From NCBI RefSeq assembly GCF_026242055.1, contig NZ_JAPJDL010000006.1, positions 248,001 to 312,000 on the forward strand: a stretch of DNA of 64,000 nt. Direction: 5' to 3'. The notes under the pieces were generated by a model, which ran no database searches, was not told where the DNA came from, and worked only from the letters and a program-made list of their open reading frames with translations. A program made the translations under genes and the position numbers. Below, in pieces: positions 17,251-25,580 of this stretch; the first letter of the stretch is position 1; the number at the start of each line of letters is the position of its first letter. This stretch comes from Lentzea sp. NEAU-D7 (lineage in GTDB: Bacteria > Actinomycetota > Actinomycetes > Mycobacteriales > Pseudonocardiaceae).

Positions 17251-17772
17251 TTAGCGGACCCAGCCGACGAAACGCTGGGGTGCCGGGACGCCGCCCGTCA
17301 GCGCGTCGGCGACGGCGTCGCGCTTCGGGCTCAGCTGTGCCGAGGCGGCGCGCACGAGCCACGCGTTGACGGAACGGCCCTCCTTGGCCGCGGCCTCGTC
17401 GATCGCGGCCTTGAGCGGCTCGGGCAGCCGGACGTTGATGCGCACGGTGGTGCCGTCGTCGAAGCCCGCCGCCACGTCCTCGGCGGGGGCGGCGGCGGCC
17501 GGTTCGGGGGTGGCGGCGGGCTGCTCCGGCGCCCGCCGCGTCACCACGAACTTCGGGTCACGGCCCCGCAGCAGCACCTGCACCGAGTCCGGTGCCAGGT
17601 CCGCGGTGATCTCGTCGGCGGCAGCGGACAGCGCCTCCAGCAGCGCCAGCCGGATCGCCGACTCCATCGTCACGGTCAACCGCTCGACCAGCGCACTCGC
17701 TTCGTCGCCGCCTGTCTCGACGGCGGTCAGCAGCTCGCGGCCGAGGGAAGCCACATACGGGGTCAGATCCAT
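17251..17772 (-). CDS. ribbon-helix-helix (Arc/HicB-like) regulator
   Basis: A 173-residue protein. The N-terminal half is acidic and helical (DLTPYVASLGRELLTAVETG), then an Ala/Pro linker, then a C-terminal RHH domain (VRINVRLPEPLKAAIDEAA plus KEGRSVNAWLVRAASAQL, about residues 112-150). It heads the DUF4097/ABC/P450 operon and is likely its repressor. The start region lies inside a cluster of TGGCA-type repeats that could be its operator. No toxin partner is adjacent, so a plain regulator is preferred over a HicAB antitoxin. Confidence 0.75.
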   Translation of the reverse strand: MDLTPYVASLGRELLTAVETGGDEASALVERLTVTMESAIRLALLEALSAAADEITADLAPDSVQVLLRGRDPKFVVTRRAPEQPAATPEPAAAAPAEDVAAGFDDGTTVRINVRLPEPLKAAIDEAAAKEGRSVNAWLVRAASAQLSPKRDAVADALTGGVPAPQRFVGWVR

Positions 17773-17833
17773 GGCATCACTATGGCACACGGTGGCACCA
17801 CCAGCAAGCAATTCTGGCTCAAAGTGATGCCAT
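17771..17833. promoter_or_regulatory. operator-like repeat cluster between RHH regulator and sigma gene
   Basis: ATGGCATCACT at 17771-17781 is repeated as its exact inverse complement at 17823-17833. Between and just beyond are further TGGCA/TGGCT units (TATGGCACA, GGTGGCACC, CTGGCTCAAA, TTGGCTCACT). Multiple short repeats are what an RHH repressor would bind. The cluster also covers the start codon of the RHH gene. Confidence 0.5.
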
Positions 17834-17927
17834 TTTGGCTCACTGCAGGTCAGGGGCTTGAACGGCTCTTCGTGAGCGATGCCCCACCCATGTCAACCGA
17901 GGCCGGGAGAGCGTCGTCTACCTGTGC

Positions 17928-18443
17928 GTGCAACTTGAATCGAGCGCAGACTTCGAGCGGTTCGTGCTGGACCGTTCGACCGCGCTGCTGCGCACAGCCG
18001 TGCTTCTGGTGGGGGACGTCGGTCACGCCGAGGACATCCTGCAGACAGCGCTGATGCGGCTGGCCTCGCGCTGGACGTCGGTCCACACGGCCCCGGAGGC
18101 GTTCATCCGCCAGGTGCTGGTCAACCTGGCGCGCGACCGGTGGCGCCGCGCCCGCAGACGGGTGCCCGAACAGGAGCTGACCAACGCGGGCCAGGTCTCC
18201 TCCGGACGGGACCCCGCCGACACGGTGGTCGACCGCGACGTGTTGCGGCGGGCGCTGGCGAAGCTTCCGGCACGACAGCGCGAGGCGGTGGTGCTGCGCT
18301 ACTTCGCCGGGATGTCGGTGGCGGAGACGGCGGAGGCGCTGCGCACGTCCGAGGGGACCGTCAAAGCACACACGAGCCGGGCCGTCGCACGACTGCGTGA
18401 GCTGCTCGGGGAACAGATCACGGAGAACGCTCATGGTGTCTGA
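17928..18443 (+). CDS. SigE-family ECF sigma factor
   Basis: A 171-residue ECF sigma factor of the actinobacterial SigE (SigE70) group. Region 2: DFERFVLDRSTALLRTAVLL, GHAEDILQTALMRLASRW. Region 4: LPARQREAVVLRYFAGMSV, LRTSEGTVKAHTSRAVARL. The GTG start has no good ribosome site but fits the family length. The stop codon overlaps the start of a single-span membrane protein that probably controls it. Divergent from the RHH operon. Confidence 0.85.
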   Translation: MQLESSADFERFVLDRSTALLRTAVLLVGDVGHAEDILQTALMRLASRWTSVHTAPEAFIRQVLVNLARDRWRRARRRVPEQELTNAGQVSSGRDPADTVVDRDVLRRALAKLPARQREAVVLRYFAGMSVAETAEALRTSEGTVKAHTSRAVARLRELLGEQITENAHGV

Positions 18444-19209
18444 CAACGAACTGCTCGACGACGTGCGCACGGTGCTGAGCGCCGAGGTCGCCGGCGTGAC
18501 CGCGAATCCCGCCGCACTGCTGGCCTCGGTGCGGCGCGGACGGTCCCGCAGGCGCTGGACGTGGCTCGCGGTTCCGCTGATCGCCGTCGCCGCGGCCGCC
18601 GCTGTCGTGCTGGTGCCGGCTCCGCGACCGGCGGTACCGGCGGAGGTCGCGCTGCAACGCACCAGCAGCGCGCTGGAAGGCGTGCGGGGCATGGTGATCC
18701 ACGAGCAGGCTCCGGCGGACGACCGCGAGAAGTACTTCGCGCCGGGCGAGAAGGGGCTGGTGGAACGGTGGCACGCCGCGGACGGCAGCGCGTTCCGGTA
18801 CCGGGCGTCCGCGGACGGCAGGACGATCGTGGACCTGAGCCGCTCGGCGGCGGGGAACGTCTTCACCGACCACCGGACCCGCACCTTCCGCGCCGAACCC
18901 GGTGAGAGCCCCGACAACGAGGTGTGGACGCCGGAGAGGATCCAGCAGGCGATCCGGGACGGCCGCATCACCGTCGCCGGGCCCGGTGAGCCGATCGGCG
19001 GGTCGCCGACGGTGCACCTGACCATCGCCGGGCTCAAGCCGGAGCCCACCACCCAGATGTGGGTGGACGCCGCCACCTACCTGCCGAAGCGCTGGCTTTG
19101 GGAGCAGGACGGGGCGACGGCGTTCGACGTCACGTGGCTGCCTCCCACGCCGGAGAACCTCGCTCAGCTCAGGACGTCGATCCCCGACGGGTTCACCGAG
19201 CAGAGGTGA
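18433..19209 (+). CDS. single-span membrane protein paired with the SigE-family sigma factor
   Basis: A 258-residue protein with a short cytoplasmic N-terminus, one transmembrane helix (WTWLAVPLIAVAAAAAVVLV, about residues 43-62) and an extracytoplasmic domain (GMVIHEQAPADDREKYF, TYLPKRWLWEQDG), resembling the CU044_5270-type proteins that follow SigE-family sigma genes. It overlaps the sigma gene by 11 bases with a CGGAGA ribosome site, so the two are coupled. An anti-sigma or signal-sensing role is inferred from position; no zinc anti-sigma motif is present. Confidence 0.7.
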   Translation: MVSDNELLDDVRTVLSAEVAGVTANPAALLASVRRGRSRRRWTWLAVPLIAVAAAAAVVLVPAPRPAVPAEVALQRTSSALEGVRGMVIHEQAPADDREKYFAPGEKGLVERWHAADGSAFRYRASADGRTIVDLSRSAAGNVFTDHRTRTFRAEPGESPDNEVWTPERIQQAIRDGRITVAGPGEPIGGSPTVHLTIAGLKPEPTTQMWVDAATYLPKRWLWEQDGATAFDVTWLPPTPENLAQLRTSIPDGFTEQR

Positions 19210-19987
19210 AGGTGCCGGCGAACGCGGCGAACGTCGGCGTCCCCTTCTGCCGGTCGAGCACCGCGAAGACGACGTGGTCGAAGAAGCGGTTGTCCCGCAG
19301 GGCGATCCGGAAGACCTGGGCGACCGTGGCGGGGTCGTTGCCGAAGACCCCGCAACCCCAGGCACCGAGCACGAGCCGGCGGTGCCCGTGCGCCGCCGCG
19401 ACGTGCAGCACGCGGATGGCCCGTCGCAGCAACGCGAGCGGGATGTCGCCGGCGCGCTCGGGCTGGTTGCGCAGGATCGCCGACCGGTTCGGCGCCGCGG
19501 CGGTGAGGAACGAGACCTCGTACGGCTGCGGCAGCAGGGTTCCCCTGTCGTCCTTGAACACCGGCACGCGCGGCGAGTAGATCACGCGGTCGCTGTAGGT
19601 GAGGTCGTCGTGGGCGCGGTGGTACGCGTAGAACTCACCGGCGGCGCGCAGGCAGGGGTAGATCGCCGACGCACGGGCGATGCTCTCCTCCTGGGCCTGC
19701 GCGCCGTTGAGGAACCCGCCTCCGGCGTTGCGGGCGGAGGCGAAGTTCAGCGCCGCGACATCGCCACCGAGGCGACGGGTGGCATCCAAAGTGGACTCGT
19801 TGGTGACGTCGATCCGCACGCCCTCGGTCTCCGGGGGCAGCGGCAGCACCTCGTCCGGCAGGTGGAGCCGGGTTCCCGCGACGGCGGGAGCGACGGCGAC
19901 GACGACCTCGCCCGAGGCGGTGGAGTAGGAGCCGCGCTCCGCGATGGCGACGGTGTCGTGGGCGATCGCTCGCAACCTGCTGCTCAT
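19193..19987 (-). CDS. bacterial-type poly(ADP-ribose) glycohydrolase (TIGR02452/DUF2263)
   Basis: A 264-residue macrodomain-like protein. ALNFASARNAGGGFLNGAQA followed by QEESIARAS is the bacterial PARG signature (GGG...QEE, catalytic Glu). The downstream PRVPVFKDDRG and LGAWGCGVFGNDP segments complete the ADP-ribose pocket. Such enzymes remove ADP-ribose from proteins or nucleic acids. The ATG at 19987 is chosen at the start of conservation. Its 3' end overlaps the end of the preceding plus-strand gene by 17 bases. No ADP-ribosyltransferase is adjacent. Confidence 0.85.
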   Translation of the reverse strand: MSSRLRAIAHDTVAIAERGSYSTASGEVVVAVAPAVAGTRLHLPDEVLPLPPETEGVRIDVTNESTLDATRRLGGDVAALNFASARNAGGGFLNGAQAQEESIARASAIYPCLRAAGEFYAYHRAHDDLTYSDRVIYSPRVPVFKDDRGTLLPQPYEVSFLTAAAPNRSAILRNQPERAGDIPLALLRRAIRVLHVAAAHGHRRLVLGAWGCGVFGNDPATVAQVFRIALRDNRFFDHVVFAVLDRQKGTPTFAAFAGTFTSAR

Positions 19988-20031
19988 GATGCCCGCAAGT
20001 CTGGCCGTCGTTCCCCGGCGGCGCCAAGCGG

Positions 20032-21018
20032 TTAAATCCGGGCGTAGACCTCGGCGACCGCGCCGAACGCGGCCTTGGGCTCCCACGTCAGGTCCTCGAA
20101 GACCTTCACGACGCCGGGGCTGGCCATGTCGAGGTCACGGCTCGGATCGTCCGGCCGATGCGTGTAGTTGCTGAGCGCGAACATGTAGACGAACGCACCG
20201 TCGACGCCCTCGGCATCGAACGTCTCCAGCACCTCGCGCAGGTACGTGGCCTGCTCGGCCTCGTCGCGCACGTAGCCGTCCTTCACCCCCACCGGCACCC
20301 CGGCCTCGTCGTGCTCGACGATCTCCATGCTGCGCGGTGCCACGGCGCCGGAACCGCGCCAGGCCGCCGTGCCGAAGCCCGTGATGGCGACCGGCTTTCC
20401 CTGCGCCACCACGGTCCTGATGCTCTCGGCGTACACGTCGGCGACCTCGGCGGACCGGATCAGCTCGAACGACCTGATGTCGAACAGGTCCCAGTCGGGG
20501 TTCTCGAACGGGATGCAGGCGTAGGTGAGCCTGCCCCCGAAGTGTTCCCGCACCACCGCGACGGCCTCGGCGAGGAACCCGTTGAGCCTCGCGCCCGCCT
20601 CCTGCATCCGTTGCGGCTGCCCCAAGAGCCGGCTCAGGCGCTGCATCACGTCGTCGCCGGGCAGGAAGCCGGAGTTCATGATGCTGAGCTCGACGCCGGT
20701 CACGAACACGACGTCGGCACCCGCGAGCCGGACCTTCTCGGCCCGCCGCGCGCAGTCCGCGAACAGGCCGAGGATCTCGGCCGGGGCCAGTTCCAGCGGG
20801 TAGGGCGAGAACCAGATCTCCAGCCCCAGCCCGGCGGCGATCTCCGCGGCCCGTTCGAGCCGTTCCGGATCACCGCCGACCAGGTGGACGGCGTTGCAGT
20901 GCAGGTCGTCCCTGATGACGGTCAGGTCCCGCCTGACCACGTCCAGGTCGAACTTCTCCAGCGAGATCTCTCCGTGGCGCACGAAACCGGTGTCGTACGC
21001 GATGCCTTTGGCGCGCAT
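20032..21018 (-). CDS. TIM-barrel glycosidase-like protein, substrate unknown
   Basis: A 328-residue protein with a (beta/alpha)8 rhythm: KGIAYDTGF, CNAVHLVGGD, LEIWFSPYPLEL, VVFVTGVELSIMNSG, LTYACIPFENPDWDLFD, PVAITGFGTAAWRG, VDGAFVYMFALSNYTH. The acidic residues at strand ends (VELS, FENPDW) fit a glycoside-hydrolase-like fold, but I cannot place it in a numbered family. There is no signal peptide. Two tandem operator-like sites lie immediately upstream, suggesting specific induction. Confidence 0.55.
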   Translation of the reverse strand: MRAKGIAYDTGFVRHGEISLEKFDLDVVRRDLTVIRDDLHCNAVHLVGGDPERLERAAEIAAGLGLEIWFSPYPLELAPAEILGLFADCARRAEKVRLAGADVVFVTGVELSIMNSGFLPGDDVMQRLSRLLGQPQRMQEAGARLNGFLAEAVAVVREHFGGRLTYACIPFENPDWDLFDIRSFELIRSAEVADVYAESIRTVVAQGKPVAITGFGTAAWRGSGAVAPRSMEIVEHDEAGVPVGVKDGYVRDEAEQATYLREVLETFDAEGVDGAFVYMFALSNYTHRPDDPSRDLDMASPGVVKVFEDLTWEPKAAFGAVAEVYARI

Positions 21019-21042
21019 GCCACCGACACTAGGCCCTAAAAC

Positions 21043-21071
21043 TGCGTACGCGCAAGTTTGCGTAAACGCAA
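21043..21071. promoter_or_regulatory. tandem operator sites upstream of the TIM-barrel gene
   Basis: TGCGTA-NN-CGCAA occurs twice, at 21043-21055 and 21059-21071, a 16-bp repeat distance. The second copy is a perfect 14-bp hyphenated palindrome, TTGCGTAAACGCAA. It lies 25-50 bp before the start codon. LacI- or TetR-type binding is plausible; no regulator gene is adjacent. Confidence 0.55.
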
Positions 21072-21506
21072 CTATGACGGCCAGATGAGGAGCACCGGGC
21101 AGGGCGCGTGGTCGACGACGAACCGGGTGGCCGGGCCGAGGCTGCGCGGACCGGCGTGGCTCACGTCGCCGTCACGGCACAGGACGAGCAGCGACGCTTC
21201 CTGGGCGGCCGCGACGACCTCGTGCTCCACCCTGCCGATCCGCGCCTGGGTCGTGCACGGCAGCGCGAGGCGTTCGGCTGCGGCTTCGAGGAGCCGCGAG
21301 GCGTGGTCCGCGGCGAGGTCGTCGAGGCGCGTGCCGGGGTCGCGCGAAGGATGGCCGCGGCCGAACAGCCCGGCGAACGCTCCGTGCGCCGCGCCGGGCA
21401 CGTCGTGGTCGCTGACGTGCAGAAGCAGGAAGTCCCCCGAGCAAGCGCGGGCCGCGTCGACGCAGTCCTGCCAGGTGTCGTCGGCGATCCACACGACCAC
21501 CGTCAT
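21072..21506 (-). CDS. universal stress protein (USP)-like, single domain
   Basis: A 144-residue USP-fold protein: VVVWIADDTWQDCVDAARA, FLLLHVSDHDVPG, ERLALPCTTQARIGRVEHEV, SLLVLCRDGDVSHAGPRSLG (a variant of the Gx2GxnG nucleotide loop) and APCPVLLIWPS. The ATG at 21506 is chosen over the one at 21512 because it gives GGAGG six bases of spacing. Only 2 bp separate it from the permease upstream, so the two are co-expressed and the USP may regulate the permease. Confidence 0.75.
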   Translation of the reverse strand: MTVVVWIADDTWQDCVDAARACSGDFLLLHVSDHDVPGAAHGAFAGLFGRGHPSRDPGTRLDDLAADHASRLLEAAAERLALPCTTQARIGRVEHEVVAAAQEASLLVLCRDGDVSHAGPRSLGPATRFVVDHAPCPVLLIWPS

Positions 21507-21508
21507 GG

Positions 21509-22750
21509 TCATCCTCCGATCACGTGCAGGGACGCCCACAGTGCCACGACGGCACCGATCAGGGTGGCAGGCACGGCGAGCAGGCCGAGCTTCGTGAACT
21601 CCGGCAGGTTCACCTCGGTGTCGTGGTCCTGCACGATCCGCCGCCACAGCAACGTGGCGAGCGACCCGGCGTAGGTGAGGTTCGGGCCGAGGTTCACGCC
21701 CAGCAGCACCGCCAGCACCACGCCCGGCCCCATTGGCGCGACCAGCGGCAGCAGCACCAGCACGGCGGGCAGGTTGTTGATCACGTTGGCGAGCACGGCG
21801 GCGACCGCGGCCACCCCGAGCAACGCGAGCAGGCCGGTGCCGCCCGGGATCACGAGCCGCAGGGCGTCGTCCAAGCCGTTGTCGACCACCGCCCGCACGA
21901 CGACACCGAGCCCCAGCACGAACGCGAGGAACGGCAGCGACGCCGCCCGCACGACCTTGACCAGCGTGGTGCGGCGCCGTGCGAGCGCGCGCACCACCAT
22001 GACGAGCGCACCCGCGCAGGCCGCCCACGCCGGGTCGACGCCGGTCGCCGACGCGACCACGAACCCCGCCAGCGTGAGCCCGACCGCGGCCAGGGCGAAC
22101 ACCGGCAGCTCCTGGCGCGGCTGTTCCACCGGGGCGTGCGCGGGCGCGTCGAGATCGGTGCGGAAGAACCGCCGGAACACCACGTACTCGGCCACGATCG
22201 CCACGCCCCACGGCAACGCCATGAGCGCCGCGAACCGCGTGAAGCTCAGCCCGCTCGACGCGAACGCCAGCAGGTTCGTCAGGTTCGACACGGGCAGCAG
22301 CAACGACGCGCTGTTCGACAGGTGCGTGCACGCGTAGACGTGCGGCTTCGGCCGGACACCGAGCTGCGCGGCCGTCACGAACACCACCGGCGTCAGCAGC
22401 ACGACCGTCGCGTCCAGACTCAGCACCGCCGTCGTCAGCGAGGCCGTGACGAACACCCCGCCCAGCAACGTCTTCGGTCTGCCGCCGGACGCACGCGCCA
22501 TCCAGGCGCCACAGGCCTGGAAGAGGCCCTCGTCGTCGCAGAGCTGCGCGAGCACGAGGATCGCGGCCAGGAACCCGATCACGGGCCCCAGCCGCACCGC
22601 CTCGTCCACCACGTGGTCGACGGGCAGCGCACCGGCGAGCACGACGACCACCGCCGCCGGCACCGCGACCGCCGCCTCGGGCCAGCCCCACGGCCTGACG
22701 ACCGCGCACACCAGCACGGCGACCAGCAGCAAAACGGACAGTGCCAGCAC
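21509..22750 (-). CDS. ArsB/NhaD-type anion permease
   Basis: A 413-residue permease with about eleven hydrophobic segments. SLDATVVLLTPVVF and HLSNSASLLLPVSNLTN are the paired conserved motifs of the ArsB/Ion-transporter superfamily, and VVAAVLANVINNLPAVLVLLPL-like sequence near residue 320 is the second-half counterpart. The GTG at 22750 follows AGGAGG; the longer frame does not. Arsenite, other anions or Na+/H+ exchange are possible; no ArsR or ArsC is adjacent. Confidence 0.8.
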   Translation of the reverse strand: MLALSVLLLVAVLVCAVVRPWGWPEAAVAVPAAVVVVLAGALPVDHVVDEAVRLGPVIGFLAAILVLAQLCDDEGLFQACGAWMARASGGRPKTLLGGVFVTASLTTAVLSLDATVVLLTPVVFVTAAQLGVRPKPHVYACTHLSNSASLLLPVSNLTNLLAFASSGLSFTRFAALMALPWGVAIVAEYVVFRRFFRTDLDAPAHAPVEQPRQELPVFALAAVGLTLAGFVVASATGVDPAWAACAGALVMVVRALARRRTTLVKVVRAASLPFLAFVLGLGVVVRAVVDNGLDDALRLVIPGGTGLLALLGVAAVAAVLANVINNLPAVLVLLPLVAPMGPGVVLAVLLGVNLGPNLTYAGSLATLLWRRIVQDHDTEVNLPEFTKLGLLAVPATLIGAVVALWASLHVIGG

Positions 22751-22786
22751 GGGATCCTCCTGCGCCGGCACCCATCCGGCTGACTT

Positions 22787-23242
22787 CTACATCTTGGCCG
22801 CCGCCGACTTTATGGCCTGACGGATGCGGAAGTAGGTACCGCAACGGCAGACGTTGGCGATCCGGTCGACGTCCTCGTCCGAAATCTCCTTCTTCGTCCG
22901 GAGCAACGCCACCGCGGCCATGATCTGGCCCGGCTGGCAGTAGCCGCACTGCGCGACGTCCTGCTCCAGCCACGCCTCCTGGACCGGGTGCAGGTCGTCA
23001 CCCGACGCCAGTCCCTCGATCGTGGTCACCGACTGCCCGGCGCACTCGGCCACCGGCGTCACGCACGGCTGGATCTCCGCACCGTTCAGATGGGACGTGC
23101 AGGCGCGGCACACACCGATGCCGCAGCCGAACTTCGGACCGCGCACGCCGAGCTTGTCGCGCAGCACCCAGAGCAGCGCCAGGTCCGCGGGAGCGTCGAC
23201 GGTGACCGGCTTCCCGTTGACGACGAACGTGTAGGTAGGCAC
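22787..23242 (-). CDS. iorA: (2Fe-2S) small subunit of a xanthine-dehydrogenase-family oxidoreductase
   Basis: A 151-residue protein with both iron-sulfur sets: the ferredoxin-type CGIGVCRAC with the later Cys (IQPCVTP) and the helical-domain CGYCQPGQI ... CRCGTY. This is the IorA-type (isoquinoline 1-oxidoreductase alpha) subunit that moves electrons from the Mo subunit. The GTG at 23242 follows GAAGGAG. It is the second gene of a two-gene operon after the large subunit, 13 bp apart. There is no FAD subunit, as usual for this group. The symbol reflects family, not proven substrate. Confidence 0.85.
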   Translation of the reverse strand: MPTYTFVVNGKPVTVDAPADLALLWVLRDKLGVRGPKFGCGIGVCRACTSHLNGAEIQPCVTPVAECAGQSVTTIEGLASGDDLHPVQEAWLEQDVAQCGYCQPGQIMAAVALLRTKKEISDEDVDRIANVCRCGTYFRIRQAIKSAAAKM

Positions 23243-23255
23243 AGGGGACGCTCCT

Positions 23256-25469
23256 TCAGCGCGGGAACGGCTCGAAGTCGACCGGGAAGTTGATCGGGAA
23301 GCTGCGCGGCACGACGCCGGTCGCCCGCGCGTAGGCGTTGGCGATCGCGCCGACCGCGGCCGGCACGCCCAGTTCGCCCGCGCCACCCGGTTCGCCCGTC
23401 GCCGGCATCACGAAGATCCGCACGTCCTTCGGGGTGTCCTTCTGGCGCGCGTAGTGGAACTGCGAGAACGAGCCCTCGAGCGGCAGGCCCCTGTCGATGT
23501 GCAGACCCGCGCGCAGCGTGGTGGAGATGGCGTCGGTCAGGCCGCCGAGCATCTGCGCTTCGAGGCCGCGCGGGTTGATCGGGCGGCCGACGTCGACCGC
23601 GATCACCGCCTTGACCACGCGCGGGTTCCGCGGGTCGCGGGCGTCGATCTCGACCAGGCACGCCGTGCACGACTTGTACTCGTCGTGGAAACCGATGCCC
23701 TGCGCGAAGCCCCTGGGCATCGCACGGCCCCAGTCGCCCTCCGCCACGACCTTGTTGAGCACGGCGCGCTGCCGAGCGGTCTTCAGGTGCTCGCGGCGGA
23801 ACGCGACGGGGTCCTTGCCCATCCTCGCCGCGAGCTGGTCCACCAGAACCTCTTCCGCACCACGGGTGTTCGCCGAGTAGACCGACCGCCAGGACCCGGT
23901 GTGCATGCGCAGCGGCACCTCGTTGAGCAGCGAGGTCACCACGCCGAAGTCGTACGGCACCTTGCACGTCGTGAGGAACACCGTCTGCGCGAACGACAGG
24001 TTCCCCGCGACCGGCAGCGACGCGGCGGTGGCGGTGAGGATCTCGCCAAGACCGTGCCGGAAGTCCGTCTCGACCGAGGCGACGCGGTGCTCGAACGTCA
24101 GCACGTTGCCGAGCGCGAACGTCGCGCGCAGCTTGTGGTGGCTGGCGGCGCGAGCCCGGCCGTGCCGCATGTCGTCCGTGCGGCTCCACATGAGTTTCAC
24201 CGGGCGCCGCAGGGTTTTGGAGATCTGCGCGGCCTCGATCGCGGCGTCGAAGAAGAGCCGGCGTCCGAACGAGCCGCCGCCCTGCGTCACGTGCACGGTC
24301 ACCGCGGACTCGGGCAGGCCGATGGCCGCCGCGATGGTCTGCCGCGCCACGATCGGCGACTTCAACCCGGCCCAGATCTCGGCCCGGTCGTCGCGGACGT
24401 CCGCGATCGCGGAGTTCGTCTCCATCGGCGCGTGGCTGACGAACGCGAAGTCGAACTCCATGTCGAGGTGCTGGGTCAGCAGCGGCGGCACCGCGAACGG
24501 CAGCGCGGCGGCCCGCAGCTCGGCTCGGATCTCCTTGTCGGACAACGAGTCGACCGTGCCGGGGTTCCAGGTGACCTCCAGCGCGTCCCGGGCGGCCATG
24601 GCCTGCCCGAACGTCTCCGCGACGACCGCCACGCCCGTCGGCACGACCCCGATCGCGAGCACACCGGGCACGGCCCTGGCCTTCGCCGAGTCGACCGACC
24701 TCACCGAGCCGTTGATCGTCGGCGGCCTGCGCACGACCGCCGGCATGGCGCCCGGCACGTCGCGGTCCAGGGTGTACTGGAACTGACCGGTGACCATCGC
24801 ACGGGCATCGATGCGCGACTGCGGCGTGCCGACGAGCCGGTGTTCCGAGGCCGGTTTCGGTTGTGCCGCGAACACTCCCGTGAGCTGCGCGGCGGCCGAC
24901 GTCAGCAGTCCGTACAGGACGGGACGGCCGTCCGGGAGGATCACCGCACCGTCGCGGGTGGACAGTCCGGAGACGTCCACGCCGTACTGCCCCGCCGCCG
25001 CCGCGAGCAGCCTGGCCCGTGCGGCGGCCGCCGCCTGCCGGACCGGGCCGTACACCGACCGCATCGTGTTGGAACCGCCCGTGAGCTGGTTCATCAGCAG
25101 TTCGGGCCGCGCGTCGGCGAGCGTGACGCGGACCTGGCCGAGGGGCAGGTCGAGCTCCTCCGCGACGAGCATCGCGCAGGCCGTGGTGATGCCCTGACCG
25201 ACCTCGGCCCGGGGCAGGTCGAGGGTCACGACGCCGTCCTCCCCGACGCTGAGCACGGCGAGCGCGCCCGCGGTCGGAGTACCGGCGAGAATCAGGACGT
25301 CGCCGAGATCGAGGATCTCGGCCGGTTGCGGCAGCGTCGGGATGACGGCCTCGGCCGTGCCGGGAACCGCGACGGTGAGCACCGGCGCGGCCACGAGGAA
25401 CGCGAGGAACTGCCGACGACGAACCGGGGCCCCGGCTGGAGGGACCGGGACTTCGTTGTCACAGGTCAT
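23256..25469 (-). CDS. iorB: molybdopterin large subunit, IorB-like, Tat-exported
   Basis: A 737-residue protein. A twin-arginine-type signal (VRRRQFLAFLVAAPVL) is followed by the two molybdopterin-binding modules: LDLPRAEVGQGITTACAMLV near residue 80, TQGGGSFGRRLFFDAAIEA near 395 and GEPGGAGELGVPAAVGAIANA near 690, the last containing the GxGE catalytic glutamate. Members hydroxylate aldehydes or N-heterocycles in the periplasm or at the cell surface. Substrate not determinable. Confidence 0.85.
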   Translation of the reverse strand: MTCDNEVPVPPAGAPVRRRQFLAFLVAAPVLTVAVPGTAEAVIPTLPQPAEILDLGDVLILAGTPTAGALAVLSVGEDGVVTLDLPRAEVGQGITTACAMLVAEELDLPLGQVRVTLADARPELLMNQLTGGSNTMRSVYGPVRQAAAAARARLLAAAAGQYGVDVSGLSTRDGAVILPDGRPVLYGLLTSAAAQLTGVFAAQPKPASEHRLVGTPQSRIDARAMVTGQFQYTLDRDVPGAMPAVVRRPPTINGSVRSVDSAKARAVPGVLAIGVVPTGVAVVAETFGQAMAARDALEVTWNPGTVDSLSDKEIRAELRAAALPFAVPPLLTQHLDMEFDFAFVSHAPMETNSAIADVRDDRAEIWAGLKSPIVARQTIAAAIGLPESAVTVHVTQGGGSFGRRLFFDAAIEAAQISKTLRRPVKLMWSRTDDMRHGRARAASHHKLRATFALGNVLTFEHRVASVETDFRHGLGEILTATAASLPVAGNLSFAQTVFLTTCKVPYDFGVVTSLLNEVPLRMHTGSWRSVYSANTRGAEEVLVDQLAARMGKDPVAFRREHLKTARQRAVLNKVVAEGDWGRAMPRGFAQGIGFHDEYKSCTACLVEIDARDPRNPRVVKAVIAVDVGRPINPRGLEAQMLGGLTDAISTTLRAGLHIDRGLPLEGSFSQFHYARQKDTPKDVRIFVMPATGEPGGAGELGVPAAVGAIANAYARATGVVPRSFPINFPVDFEPFPR

Positions 25470-25580
25470 GCACTCGTCAACGACATCTGGCGGACACGGG
25501 TACGACCGTCAGCCGAACGGGTGCACGACCGAACAGCGGGCCGCCGTAACTGCGCCTGTACCGGGGACGATTCGCCGTAC

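Noticed and set aside
17251..17772. HicAB toxin-antitoxin module
   Set aside because: The RHH protein has no adjacent HicA-type toxin and heads a transporter operon.
21072..22973. A 633-codon minus-strand frame covering the ArsB-type gene
   Set aside because: Only its last ~145 codons (the USP) are coding; the rest is a shadow of the permease in another frame.
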